Shown: positions 17,367-25,698 of the stretch, in pieces | How the letters are laid out: every line of letters starts with the position of its first letter | Position numbering within the stretch: the stretch's first letter is position 1 | The notes under the pieces: model-generated | What the model saw: only the letters and a program-made list of their open reading frames with translations | Databases searched by the model: none | Told to the model about the DNA's origin: nothing | Origin: Mageeibacillus sp. UBA6976 | Lineage (GTDB): Bacteria; Bacillota; Clostridia; Saccharofermentanales; Saccharofermentanaceae | Reading direction: 5' to 3' | Assembly: GCA_002450155.1 (NCBI GenBank) | Contig: DJYO01000005.1 | Location: 1 to 61,009, forward strand | DNA: 61,009 nt | Position numbers and translations under genes: made by a program

Positions 17367-17876
17367 TTATACAGGGATATCAAGCTCTACTGTGCTGTTT
17401 ACAAGGTCCAGCGCAAGCTGAGCCTTGGCAAGTTCATCGGATACTGCATCCAGGTCACGCTTTACAGTATCGATGTCGTAGTTTGCTATCGTGTAGTCAA
17501 CTACGCCCTGCTCGTAGAAAGCTCTGCCGCCGGCTCTCTCCCTGGGGAGCCTTGAAGTCATTCTGACAAGCTTCGCCTTCTTATCCGTGAGGTACGGGAT
17601 GTACATAAGGAGTGAATCTATTGTCATCCCCATCTCAGGAACGACAGTAGTGGTATTGAATATATTAAGGGCGTGGCGCACGGCTCTTATCTTGCCCTCG
17701 ACCTCATCGATCCTGCCCTTAGTCATCTCATAGTCGTAAGCAGGCCTTACGGCATCAATGTCTTCTGCCGAAGTTGCATTGAATACAGATGCCTTGTTCT
17801 CATCTCTTATGAGTGCATCCCTCTCTTCCTTAAGTGTCTTAAGATACTTTGCTGCCTTTGCTGATGTCATCTTCAT
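17367..17876 (-). CDS. RtcB-linked helical (coiled-coil) protein, septicolysin/DIP1984-like
   Basis: The 169-residue protein is soluble and almost wholly helical with heptad-like spacing (KAAKYLKTLKEERDALI, KGRIDEVEGKIRAVRHAL, VKRDLDAVSDELAKAQLALDLVN). Two echoing segments, HALNIFNTTT and LALDLVNSTV, suggest an internal duplication. The layout is like the DIP1984/septicolysin group of small coiled-coil proteins, a guess from pattern only. It starts 25 bp after rtcB in the same direction, so it is likely cotranscribed and may work with RNA repair. Confidence 0.7.
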   Translation of the reverse strand: MKMTSAKAAKYLKTLKEERDALIRDENKASVFNATSAEDIDAVRPAYDYEMTKGRIDEVEGKIRAVRHALNIFNTTTVVPEMGMTIDSLLMYIPYLTDKKAKLVRMTSRLPRERAGGRAFYEQGVVDYTIANYDIDTVKRDLDAVSDELAKAQLALDLVNSTVELDIPV

Positions 17877-17901
17877 AATGATTCTCCTTAATTCGTTAAT
17901 A

Positions 17902-19122
17902 CTAATTGTCTGCTTTGAAGTTATATATCGGTTTGATTATCTTTATAACATCACATGTTGGTTTGATTGTTTCCATTATCTCTTCGATCCCTTTGTAGAC
18001 CATAGGACTCTCATCTATAGTCTCTTCCTTAACAGATGTTGAGTAGATCCCTGCTTCATCCATCATCTTCTTAAAGTCTTCAAACTTTAACTGCTCTTTG
18101 GCCTGTGATCTGGAGAGTATCCTGCCGGAGCCGTGAGGTGCAGAGCAGTTCCAGTCCTCATTGCCCTTGCCTATGCAGATGAGCGATCCGTCTCTCATAT
18201 TGATGGGCACAAGTATCTTCTCGCCTTTTGCTGCAGATACCGCCCCCTTCCTTATGATCTTACAGTCAACGTCTATGTAGTTATGCACAGTCGTAAACTC
18301 ATCTTCCGGTTCAAATCCGTACTTCTCTATAAGGATCTTCGCCATAAGCTTTCTGTTAAGATCTGCAAACTCCTGGCAGATCCTCATATCGTCCAGGTAA
18401 TCCTGAACATACTCTCCCGTAAGATAGCAAAGATCTTTTGGGATCAGGCTTGTCTTTGTCTTAAACTCCCTCCTCATCTGCTTTATGACAGCTTCTATCT
18501 CATTTCTCTTGCCTAAAGCCTTGTACTCATCTATTACTCTTCTTTCTTCCTGCCAGAATTCATCCCATCCTAACTGGAGCTTGTGAGCAATATCCTGATA
18601 GTAACCAGCTACCTGAAGGCCGAGATTCCTGCTGCCGGAGTGTATTACAAGGTATACATATCCCTCCTCATCCCTGTCTAACTCGATGAAGTGATTCCCT
18701 CCTCCGAGTGTTCCGAGAGATCTTATGAGCCTCTTGGTATCCCTGAGTCCCCTGTAACACTTAAGCTCCGTTACTCTGGGATATTTTGTTATCCTGCCTT
18801 CATGTACCTTCCTGCCAAATGGTATAAATTCTCTTACGATAGAATCGAATCTGTCGAAGTCTATATCCACCTTGCCGAGTTTTACGGTATGCATGCCGCA
18901 CCCTATATCAACTCCTACTACATTAGGTATGACCTTGTCCTTAAAGTCTGCCGTAAAACCTATAACGCAGCCTTTACCCGCGTGACAGTCCGGCATTATC
19001 CTGATCTTGGAGCCTGCAAAGCACTCCATATCAAGAAGCTGTTTGATCTGCTCTATGCAGGACTCATCTATAGTCTCCGCATATACAACGGCTGAATTGT
19101 TCTTACCTTCTATAACCTGCAT
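17902..19122 (-). CDS. rtcB: RNA-splicing ligase RtcB
   Basis: The 406-residue enzyme joins RNA 2',3'-cyclic-phosphate or 3'-phosphate ends to 5'-OH ends with GTP and Mn2+. The metal and guanylation residues are visible: Asp72 and Cys75 in VDIGCGMH, Asn143-His144 in GGGNHFIE, His161 in VIHSGSRNLG, His280 in TVHNYID and His330 in SAPHGSGR, the last matching the His that takes GMP. It is shorter than archaeal RtcB (about 480), as is common in Firmicutes. ATG at 19122 has AAGGAG 9 bases upstream; an upstream extension of 19 codons lacks a site. No archease or RtcA gene is nearby; a WYL regulator is divergent. Confidence 0.95.
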   Translation of the reverse strand: MQVIEGKNNSAVVYAETIDESCIEQIKQLLDMECFAGSKIRIMPDCHAGKGCVIGFTADFKDKVIPNVVGVDIGCGMHTVKLGKVDIDFDRFDSIVREFIPFGRKVHEGRITKYPRVTELKCYRGLRDTKRLIRSLGTLGGGNHFIELDRDEEGYVYLVIHSGSRNLGLQVAGYYQDIAHKLQLGWDEFWQEERRVIDEYKALGKRNEIEAVIKQMRREFKTKTSLIPKDLCYLTGEYVQDYLDDMRICQEFADLNRKLMAKILIEKYGFEPEDEFTTVHNYIDVDCKIIRKGAVSAAKGEKILVPINMRDGSLICIGKGNEDWNCSAPHGSGRILSRSQAKEQLKFEDFKKMMDEAGIYSTSVKEETIDESPMVYKGIEEIMETIKPTCDVIKIIKPIYNFKADN

Positions 19123-19171
19123 ATCAAATCTCCTTTGCTGTGGTCTATGCCGGTATAGTACTCTCAAAAAC

Positions 19172-19279
19172 AGGAACAATATAGGAACGGGTGCAAATTA
19201 TTTTTGTTCCTATTTATCGTTTACTTTCCCAGATATATCCTCTAAAATAAAGCATTATTTAAAGAGTTGTTGTTCCTAT
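19172..19279. promoter_or_regulatory. Four GTTCCT elements in the rtcB/WYL divergent promoter region
   Basis: Copies lie at 19172-19177 and 19183-19188 (minus strand, 11 bp apart) and 19206-19213 and 19272-19279 (plus strand, 66 bp apart). ATAGGAAC at 19181-19188 and GTTCCTAT at 19206-19213 form a perfect 8-bp inverted repeat. The last copy is in the 5' leader of the WYL gene. They look like operator sites, most simply for the WYL protein itself. Confidence 0.55.
19220..19248 (+). promoter_or_regulatory. Promoter of the WYL regulator gene
   Basis: -35 TTTACT (19220-19225), 17-nt spacer and -10 TAAAAT (19243-19248), with a GTTCCTAT element 6 bp upstream of the -35. Confidence 0.6.
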
Positions 19280-19304
19280 TAAACGAACAAAGGAGTGGAA
19301 GAAC

Positions 19305-20318
19305 ATGTCTTTATTCAGGGATATCAATACAGAGAGCAAGATAAGGCTCACTGTCACAAGCTTTGCCATGGGACGTTTATCAGACGATTCCATAATGCTC
19401 GGCTTAAAGAGGGCCTTCCAGATAAATTCGATAATCGAAGGCTTTAGCCCTATAGCCGGCTCATCGGTTTCATTAAGGCTCGAAGAACAAAAACAAAGCT
19501 ATATTAAGACACTGGGAGATAACAGTCCGGATATCGTAGAAAAACTTACAAGTGCATCTGCCCTGGAATTAAGAAGCAAAGTACCGGTATATGCTGATAC
19601 CCCCGAGTCTTTCCTTGTAAGGCTTAATAACTCCAACCTGTTCCTTCTTACCGAAGATAAGACATCAAGAGAGGACAGATACTACAAGAGTATCAAGGAA
19701 TATGTGGAGGCATTAGTCGAGGAATTTGTAAGACTTCCCTTTGTTAAACGCGAGAAGATATATCTGCATAAGAACTGCGATCTTCTGGAAGAAGCATTGA
19801 AGAACGGATACAGCGTATACATCTCCCACAGCAACGGCTATAAATACCTGATGAGGATCCATTCAATAACTACGGATGCATTATCCAATTACAATTACTG
19901 CATCGGAATCACAAGCGATAACAAGTCCGGCAAAGACAGGATCTATGCCCTTAGGCTGTCCAGGATCACAAATGTTGTTATAAGGAAAAATATACCGGGA
20001 GCATTGACTTCCAGGGAGAAAAAACTGACAGACCGGGAGATAGACCGTGTGGGAGTCCAGTTTGTAAGCGACAGAACAAATATAATCGTTGTCAGGTTTA
20101 ACGATCAGGGCATCAAGGCATTTAACACGATCCTGCATCTGAGACCTAAGGTGCGTTCTATATCCGAAGACGGAATGACATATACATTCGAGTGCACAGA
20201 TCTGCAGGCTCTGTTCTATTTTACAAGGATAGGTCCGGACTGCGAGATCCTGAAGCCTTCCCACCTGCGAAAGAGATTTAAGTCCTGGTACAAAAGGGGC
20301 TCTGAGATATATCAGTAG
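19305..20318 (+). CDS. WYL-domain transcriptional regulator
   Basis: The 337-residue cytoplasmic protein has a helical N-terminal half (about 1-160) and a WYL-like region (about 165-225: SVYISHSNGYKYLMRIHSI, IYALRLSRITNVVI) followed by a C-terminal WCX-like extension (about 240-325) ending YFTRIGPDCEILKP..LRKRF. WYL proteins bind ligands such as nucleic acids or nucleotides and control transcription. The N-terminus lacks an obvious HTH motif. AAAGGAG is 10 bases before the ATG. It is divergent from rtcB with shared GTTCCT sites, so it is the likely local regulator. Its end overlaps the convergent DUF2752 gene by 7 bp. Confidence 0.75.
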   Translation: MSLFRDINTESKIRLTVTSFAMGRLSDDSIMLGLKRAFQINSIIEGFSPIAGSSVSLRLEEQKQSYIKTLGDNSPDIVEKLTSASALELRSKVPVYADTPESFLVRLNNSNLFLLTEDKTSREDRYYKSIKEYVEALVEEFVRLPFVKREKIYLHKNCDLLEEALKNGYSVYISHSNGYKYLMRIHSITTDALSNYNYCIGITSDNKSGKDRIYALRLSRITNVVIRKNIPGALTSREKKLTDREIDRVGVQFVSDRTNIIVVRFNDQGIKAFNTILHLRPKVRSISEDGMTYTFECTDLQALFYFTRIGPDCEILKPSHLRKRFKSWYKRGSEIYQ

Positions 20319-20677
20319 ACCAGGGTATGAGTTGCTATCCTCCAGATATAGCACCCTAATAGAAGCACCCCTGCCACTATAGGGATTATCTCCCTCCAGG
20401 GCTTAGGGCATCTAATGATGCCGGTACCTGTCAGGATTATATATATGACGGTCAAAAAGGTAACCGGCCACATGGGATGGTAGTGGAATGATAAAGGAAT
20501 ATCAAGACGCATCAGCGACATAAATGCTCTTGTTGTACCACACAAAGGGCAAGGGAAACCTGTTACCGCCCTGAAGGGGCAGCGGTATATACCCAAAGCC
20601 GCCAGAAGCAGTATCACTGCCGCTGCGATGAACGGTATGATAAGAGATCTCAGCTTTTTCTTTGTCTCATCTTTCAT
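20312..20677 (-). CDS. DUF2752 membrane protein
   Basis: The 121-residue protein has three hydrophobic segments (about 12-30, 66-84 and 94-115). Residues about 31-68 hold the DUF2752 hallmark CPFRAVTGFPCPLCGTTRA and HPMWP, with Cys residues in a CPLCG knuckle at the membrane edge. The function of the family is unknown. It lies downstream of a strong terminator, so it needs its own promoter. Confidence 0.85.
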   Translation of the reverse strand: MKDETKKKLRSLIIPFIAAAVILLLAALGIYRCPFRAVTGFPCPLCGTTRAFMSLMRLDIPLSFHYHPMWPVTFLTVIYIILTGTGIIRCPKPWREIIPIVAGVLLLGCYIWRIATHTLVY

Positions 20678-20691
20678 GTGGATAATTATAT

Positions 20692-20721
20692 AAAAAAAGA
20701 CCTGCCTTTTACAGCAGGTCT
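20692..20721 (-). terminator. Rho-independent terminator of the TM2 gene
   Basis: AGACCTGC and GCAGGTCT form an 8-bp stem with an 8-nt loop, followed by TTTTTTTATA on the minus strand. Confidence 0.92.
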
Positions 20722-20748
20722 CTGTTAACCAGATCTTATCGTTAAGTA

Positions 20749-20988
20749 TTACTTAGCGTACTGACCATCGATGAAGACAACTTCTTCCTCATCCTTGAAT
20801 GCATCACCATAAACCTTTGTAAGGCAGATGATCCAGTCGATGAGCTCCCAAACGCCGCAACCACCAACTGTGATGAGCTTAAGGATACCAAGTCCGATCT
20901 GACCTCTAACGAAACGGTCAACGCCGAAGCAACCTAAGAACCAGCAGAATAACCAGCAGAACAAGTGCTTATTAAATCTCTTCTCCAT
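20749..20988 (-). CDS. TM2-domain membrane protein
   Basis: The 79-residue protein is essentially one TM2 domain: two helices (about 8-25 and 32-56) with the conserved GCFGVDRFVRGQIGLGILKL segment between them, then an acidic tail (DEEEVVF). TM2 proteins are small and of unclear role. Many aromatic and Cys residues lie in helix 1. It has its own promoter and terminator, so it is a single-gene unit. Confidence 0.85.
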   Translation of the reverse strand: MEKRFNKHLFCWLFCWFLGCFGVDRFVRGQIGLGILKLITVGGCGVWELIDWIICLTKVYGDAFKDEEEVVFIDGQYAK

Positions 20989-21040
20989 AAAAAACCTCTC
21001 TTTCGTTCATGCATAAATTTACTTATCGCATGTTTAGATG

Positions 21041-21069
21041 ATTTTAATATAGTATCGTAGATATTGCAA
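21041..21069 (-). promoter_or_regulatory. Promoter of the TM2 gene
   Basis: -35 TTGCAA (21069-21064), 17-nt spacer and -10 TAAAAT (21046-21041) on the minus strand, about 50 bp before the ATG. Confidence 0.65.
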
Positions 21070-21155
21070 GTATTTTTAACTATCTAAAAAACAGCATTAG
21101 CCTTACTGAATGATTAGGATCTGTTCCTTTTTGCACATGCATTTCGGGCTCTTTT

Positions 21156-21186
21156 GTTAGCGAACGCTAACCAAGTAAGGTATAAT
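21156..21186 (+). promoter_or_regulatory. TetR-like palindromic operator and -10 box before the membrane protein gene
   Basis: GTTAGCGAACGCTAAC at 21156-21171 has two perfect 7-bp arms around AA. It occupies the -35 region of the TATAAT -10 at 21181-21186. Palindromes of this size are typical of TetR-family repressors. No such regulator gene is in the window. Confidence 0.6.
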
Positions 21187-21224
21187 ACTCTACCAAAAGG
21201 AAAGGCACAAAAGGAGATGACCAT

Positions 21225-21860
21225 ATGGATATTGGAACAGTAAAGGTATTATGCCTTATAGCTTTTGCAGGACATATAATATGCGGGATAACGGACTTTA
21301 TGATGAGTTATAGCAAAGGCCGGAGATTCAGCTTTGCGGATATCAAGGATCCTGCCAGGATGGACGAAGCTTTTTCGCATATGCCGTTAAAACAGCTGGA
21401 GCTATCTATGCTGCTTGGCGCTGTATCCTTATTTATGGCAGGTCTTGGCTATGCTGCAATAAGCTCATGGGCCTGCGAGTATTCATCCGTATGGGGACTT
21501 GTTGGGTTTATAAGCGCAATGTTTTTTATAGTCCTGATCACAGCACACCACATACTGTGCGCAGCTCCCTTATGGTTCTATGTCAAACTCCAAAGAACTG
21601 ATGAAGCTTTGGAGGCAGCAACAGAATTCTTTAACAGGACTGTCATAGCTTCCATAGCATACATCGGGCTTATAGCTTTTGATATCATACTGCTCGTAAT
21701 GATAGCATCAGGCAAAACGGGGCTTCCAAAGATCTCCTGTCTTGTTAATTCTCTTCCTGTCTTTGTATTGCTTGCGCCTACCAAATTGCCGGCCAAGGGC
21801 AACATAGCAAATTCAATAATGTTTATCGGACTATTCATCTTGCTTAGTATCTATTGCTAA
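21225..21860 (+). CDS. Multi-helix membrane protein of unknown function (DUF6796-like)
   Basis: The 211-residue protein has about six hydrophobic segments (5-27, 57-80, 88-112, 138-160, 166-183 and 190-210) and short loops. The pattern of an N-terminal CGITDFMM turn, PLKQLELSMLLGA and HHILCAAP resembles uncharacterised Clostridial membrane proteins, possibly DUF6796; this is a weak call. AAGGAG is 8 bases before the ATG. It is monocistronic behind a palindromic operator, which suggests induction by a small molecule. Confidence 0.65.
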   Translation: MDIGTVKVLCLIAFAGHIICGITDFMMSYSKGRRFSFADIKDPARMDEAFSHMPLKQLELSMLLGAVSLFMAGLGYAAISSWACEYSSVWGLVGFISAMFFIVLITAHHILCAAPLWFYVKLQRTDEALEAATEFFNRTVIASIAYIGLIAFDIILLVMIASGKTGLPKISCLVNSLPVFVLLAPTKLPAKGNIANSIMFIGLFILLSIYC

Positions 21861-21902
21861 CAGAAAACCAGGCCTGTTACAATAATGGCAGTACCTGATT
21901 TG

Positions 21903-21931
21903 TTGATAATAAACAGGCTGCAATGTATATT
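21903..21931 (+). promoter_or_regulatory. Promoter of the MBOAT operon
   Basis: -35 TTGATA (21903-21908), 17-nt spacer and -10 TATATT (21926-21931), followed by AAGAAAGG before the ATG at 21965. Confidence 0.75.
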
Positions 21932-21964
21932 AATATCCTCTGAATTAAGAAAGGACATATTCAT

Positions 21965-23386
21965 ATGACATTCAGTTCATTGGTGTTCCTGTTTGTCTTC
22001 TTTCCTGTAACTTTCATTTTATATGCTCTTATCAGGCAGAAGACTGCACGCAACGTCATACTCATTATCGCAAGTATTGTCTTCTATGCTTTTGGTGAAC
22101 CTGTTGCCGTAATGATCATGATAGTTTCGGTACTGCTGAACTATTTATTTGGTCTTTTGTGCGCTTCAGAATCCGATCCGTCCGGCAAGAAAGCAAAGAC
22201 AGCCGTATTCCTCGCTGTCCTGGTCAACATCGGGCTTCTTATCGCCTACAAATACACCGGATTTTTCGTCAGTGTATTTGACGGGATCACAGGACTTAGT
22301 ATTCCTGTTCCGCATATAAGACTCCCTATCGGTATCTCATTCTTCACCTTCCAGGGACTTAGCTATGTAATAGATGTATATAGGAACAAGAAGCTCGTTC
22401 AGAGAAACTTCTTCTATGTGCTCCTCTACATCGCCTTCTTCCCCCAGCTGATCGCAGGTCCTATCGTAAGATACGAAGATATCGCATTGCAGATCGAAAG
22501 CCGCGAGTTTAACATCGAGCGTATAAGCTCAGGTATAACGAGATTTATCGCAGGTCTCGGCAAGAAAGTAATAGTCGCAAACCAGATGGGCTTTATCGCA
22601 GATACAGTATTCTCTCTTGAGCCCTCATCCATCGGTATGGGTCCCGCCTGGATAGGCGCCATATGTTACACCCTGCAGATCTTCTTCGACTTCTCCGGTT
22701 ACAGTGATATGGCTATAGGTCTCGGCAGAATGTTCGGTTTCGATTTCAAGGAGAATTTCAACTATCCTTTCATCGCATCTTCCATTCAGGATTTCTGGAG
22801 GAGATGGCATATCTCCCTCTCAACCTGGTTTAAGGAATATGTTTATATTCCTCTGGGCGGCAACCGCAAGGGAGAACTGCGCACTACGATCAATAAGCTC
22901 GTAGTATTCTTCCTTACAGGCTTCTGGCACGGTGCTGCATTCACCTTCATCGTATGGGGCATGCTCCACGGACTCTGTCAGATGCTTGAGACTTATCAGA
23001 TCGTTCCCACCAAGAAGAAATGGTTTAAGCCCATCGGTCATGTATATACCCTGCTTGTAGTCATTCTGGCATTCGTACTCTTCAGAGCAGACACCCTGAT
23101 GCAGGGTTTCAGGATCATCGGCGATATGTTCTCATTCGGAGCAGGAGACGCAGTATCCAATGCTCAGGTTTATAGCTGCATCTCCCCTCTCACCATCACG
23201 CTGTTCATATTTGCAGTCCTGCTCTCTACTCCTGTATTCAGGATCCTTAAAGAGAAGATCTATGCCAAGGGTCATCAGGTTCCTTATGAATACGTTGAAA
23301 GCATCGTTTCAGTTATTGTCCTTGCTCTGGCCATCCTCTCACTGGTATCCGGCAAGTACAATCCGTTTATCTATTTCAGGTTCTAA
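21965..23386 (+). CDS. MBOAT-family O-acyltransferase (AlgI/DltB-like)
   Basis: This 473-residue polytopic protein has about eleven helices and the MBOAT core: RLPIGISFFTFQGLSY, IAGPIVRYEDI, FWRRWHISLSTWFKEYVYIPLGG and the catalytic His in LTGFWHGAAF. These enzymes move an acyl group, usually acetyl, across the membrane onto an extracellular polymer. The next gene is a DHHW/AlgX-like partner 15 bp downstream, the arrangement expected for exopolysaccharide or wall-polymer O-acetylation. Which polymer is modified is not shown. Confidence 0.92.
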   Translation: MTFSSLVFLFVFFPVTFILYALIRQKTARNVILIIASIVFYAFGEPVAVMIMIVSVLLNYLFGLLCASESDPSGKKAKTAVFLAVLVNIGLLIAYKYTGFFVSVFDGITGLSIPVPHIRLPIGISFFTFQGLSYVIDVYRNKKLVQRNFFYVLLYIAFFPQLIAGPIVRYEDIALQIESREFNIERISSGITRFIAGLGKKVIVANQMGFIADTVFSLEPSSIGMGPAWIGAICYTLQIFFDFSGYSDMAIGLGRMFGFDFKENFNYPFIASSIQDFWRRWHISLSTWFKEYVYIPLGGNRKGELRTTINKLVVFFLTGFWHGAAFTFIVWGMLHGLCQMLETYQIVPTKKKWFKPIGHVYTLLVVILAFVLFRADTLMQGFRIIGDMFSFGAGDAVSNAQVYSCISPLTITLFIFAVLLSTPVFRILKEKIYAKGHQVPYEYVESIVSVIVLALAILSLVSGKYNPFIYFRF

Positions 23387-23401
23387 GGAAGGAGGCATTA
23401 T

Positions 23402-24895
23402 ATGAAGAAACCATTTAAGATAATCTACATTGTATTGTTCTTCCTGATCCTTTGCCTGCCCCTTGCTCTTATGCCTTTTGTAAAAAGCAATGAGCAGATT
23501 GAGAAGAGAACTCTTACAGCTTTTCCTTCCTTCATTAGCGAGGGCAGCTTTAACACTTCCTTCTCAGATCAGTTCGAATCTTTCCTAAACGACAGATTTC
23601 CCTTCAGGTCTCAAGTCCTTGCATTTGCCGGCTTGATAAAGGGAGAGCTCTTCCATAATGCAACATCGAATGTAATCGTCGGCAGAGACGGATGGCTTTT
23701 CTACGAGGAAGAAAGTCCTGACTATCTGGACACAAATGCCTTTACAGACAACCAGGTCAAGGCCTTTGCAGTAACGCTCAGCCTGATGGAAGAAAGAGTG
23801 GAACAAGACGGTGGCCGCTTCCTCTTTGTACCGGTCCCCAATAAGTCTTCTATTTACGGCGAATACATGCCTGCAAACTATGTACAGGCTGATACAAACA
23901 ACCTCACAAGAGTAACCGGTGCCATGAACGAGTATGGCATTTCCTTCCTCGACATGAGAGCTGTCTTACTCGCACATAAGGATGAAGGCATCTACCATGT
24001 CCGTGACTCCCATTGGAACTATATTGGAGCTCTCATCGGATATAACGCCATAATGGATAGCATTGGCGCAAGCCATAACACATACGAGGGAGCAACCTAT
24101 ACTGTAAGGACAGACTGGAGAGGAGATCTCGATAAGCTCTTATATCCTGCAGGCGGATTCCTGGACGATCAGTACTACTACGATATAAGCTTTAAGCCCT
24201 TTACCTTTATGGTACCGAGAGCCGTAAGCGATACCCAGGCTCAGCTCAGCATATTCATGAGCGATCTTGAGCAGGGCGACGATAACATCGTAACCCAGAA
24301 CAGAGCAGCTCCCCAGGGGACTACTCTTTACATGGTACGCGACTCCTTCGGCCGTGCTATCCTCCCCTATCTGATCGACAACTATTCTCAAGCTACATTC
24401 AAGCGCACAGATATCCCGGATGTGAATTCCGCACCCAAGGGCTGCGACTATATCTACGAGATCGCAGAGAGAAATCTTATAAGAGTTATATCCAAAGCAC
24501 CCTTTATGTCTGCTCCTGTAAGAGACGCTGATGTAATCCCGTCAGATCTCGAAACAGCAGGTAACATCGAGGTCATGACATCAGTTGAGGGATACGGCAC
24601 CAAGATCTATGGCGCTTTTGCCCGGAACATTGACATGGGCGACGGAAGAGTATATATAAGGTTATGTTCCGCATCTTCGGAATATGTTTTGGAAGCATTC
24701 CCTATATGCGAGAGAGCGCTTCTTGAGCAGGATCTTGAGAGCGGTGCAAACACCACTTACGGTACCGGCTTGATCGACGGAACTGCAGGTTTCTCCCTCG
24801 TAATATCCACAGGTACGATACCTTCCGGTGAATACGAGAGCGAGATAATAACGGGAGATCAGGTGTTTAGCGGTGGCCTGATCAACGTAGGTTAA
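23402..24895 (+). CDS. DHHW-family (AlgJ/AlgX-like) extracellular acetyltransferase partner
   Basis: The 497-residue protein has an N-terminal anchor helix (about 6-27) and an SGNH-like outer domain. VGRDGWLFY near residue 98 is the family signature, VRDSHWNYIG near 200 matches the catalytic DHHW motif with Ser in place of the first His, and VRDSFGRAILPYL near 315 carries the nucleophile Ser. Such proteins take the acyl group from the MBOAT protein and place it on the polymer. GGAGG is 6 bases before the ATG. The extra 100 C-terminal residues (about 395-497) look beta-rich and could bind the polymer. Confidence 0.86.
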   Translation: MKKPFKIIYIVLFFLILCLPLALMPFVKSNEQIEKRTLTAFPSFISEGSFNTSFSDQFESFLNDRFPFRSQVLAFAGLIKGELFHNATSNVIVGRDGWLFYEEESPDYLDTNAFTDNQVKAFAVTLSLMEERVEQDGGRFLFVPVPNKSSIYGEYMPANYVQADTNNLTRVTGAMNEYGISFLDMRAVLLAHKDEGIYHVRDSHWNYIGALIGYNAIMDSIGASHNTYEGATYTVRTDWRGDLDKLLYPAGGFLDDQYYYDISFKPFTFMVPRAVSDTQAQLSIFMSDLEQGDDNIVTQNRAAPQGTTLYMVRDSFGRAILPYLIDNYSQATFKRTDIPDVNSAPKGCDYIYEIAERNLIRVISKAPFMSAPVRDADVIPSDLETAGNIEVMTSVEGYGTKIYGAFARNIDMGDGRVYIRLCSASSEYVLEAFPICERALLEQDLESGANTTYGTGLIDGTAGFSLVISTGTIPSGEYESEIITGDQVFSGGLINVG

Positions 24896-24918
24896 AAAAC
24901 AAAAAGGAGATACTGACA

Positions 24919-25506
24919 ATGAATATCAAAAAAGCAATCGCAACAACAGTAGTCACAGCTCTTATGGTAACATCTATCGCATCTTGCGCATCAAGCAAGA
25001 AGGCAGAGTCTGAAGTGGCCACGGAAGCACCTGAAGAAAGCGCAGTTCAGACTGAAGCTGCAGCAGAAGGCGAAGTTTATCTCGAGCTGAATGGTGTTAA
25101 GGTCATGATCGGTCAGTCTTACGACGACATCAAGGACGATCTCGGCGCTACATCAAAGCCGGACGAGAACGTAATGCCCTGCACAGGCGAAGATATTCCC
25201 CTCGAGATCTACCACTTCTACAAGGGACTTACCATCGGCACAACAAACGACGGTATCATCTGTGAGATCATAGCTAATCCTTACGGTGAGGAGTCTGGCG
25301 ATGCTGCATTTAACGGCAGCATCAAAAAGGGTGACGATATATCAGCAGTAACCGATCTTCTCGGAGAAGCAGATGAGGGTGACGATACCTACCAGCAGTA
25401 TTCTTACGGTACAGTTACTGTTATGTTTAATACAGAAAATGGCACAACTGCTGTTGACTGCATCTCTATCACCGACATGACATATATCTACGGCGACGCT
25501 GCCTGA
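24919..25506 (+). CDS. Small acidic lipoprotein of the acetylation operon
   Basis: The 195-residue protein has a lipobox SIASC at Cys 23, an Ala/Glu/Thr linker to about 55 and a compact C-terminal domain with two similar halves (VMIGQSYDDIKDDLGA and IKKGDDISAVTDLLGEA), which suggests an internal repeat. It follows the DHHW gene by 23 bp and precedes a strong terminator. Lipoproteins of this type next to MBOAT-DHHW pairs are seen in Clostridia, but the role is unknown. Confidence 0.78.
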   Translation: MNIKKAIATTVVTALMVTSIASCASSKKAESEVATEAPEESAVQTEAAAEGEVYLELNGVKVMIGQSYDDIKDDLGATSKPDENVMPCTGEDIPLEIYHFYKGLTIGTTNDGIICEIIANPYGEESGDAAFNGSIKKGDDISAVTDLLGEADEGDDTYQQYSYGTVTVMFNTENGTTAVDCISITDMTYIYGDAA

Positions 25507-25532
25507 TCTTAAGATAGTTTATAACTACATCG

Positions 25533-25567
25533 GGGCTGTCTCTTTTGTTGAGACAGCCCTCTTTTGT
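25533..25567 (+). terminator. Terminator of the MBOAT operon
   Basis: GGGCTGTCTC and GAGACAGCCC form a 10-bp stem with a TTTTGTT loop, followed by TCTTTTGT. Confidence 0.93.
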
Positions 25568-25639
25568 AAGGAAAGCCTCCGGTTCCTCCTGTTATTCCTA
25601 TCTCCTGATGATAACGCTACTACAGCCCGGCTTTGGCAA

Positions 25640-25668
25640 TTGACTTTTTATCAGAAGGGGGCTACGAT
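25640..25668 (+). promoter_or_regulatory. Promoter of the NSS transporter gene
   Basis: -35 TTGACT (25640-25645), 17-nt spacer and -10 TACGAT (25663-25668), about 30 bp before the ATG. Confidence 0.7.
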
Positions 25669-25698
25669 TGTTTTTTAGTAGTTCTCACGGAGGGATTT

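Noticed and set aside
17360..17380. Hairpin ATATCCCT/AGGGATAT over a stop codon
   Set aside because: Not followed by a U-tract on the minus strand, so not accepted as a terminator.
19123..19200. Sigma-54 promoter for rtcB
   Set aside because: No GG-N10-GC element fits upstream of rtcB and no RtcR-type activator gene is present.
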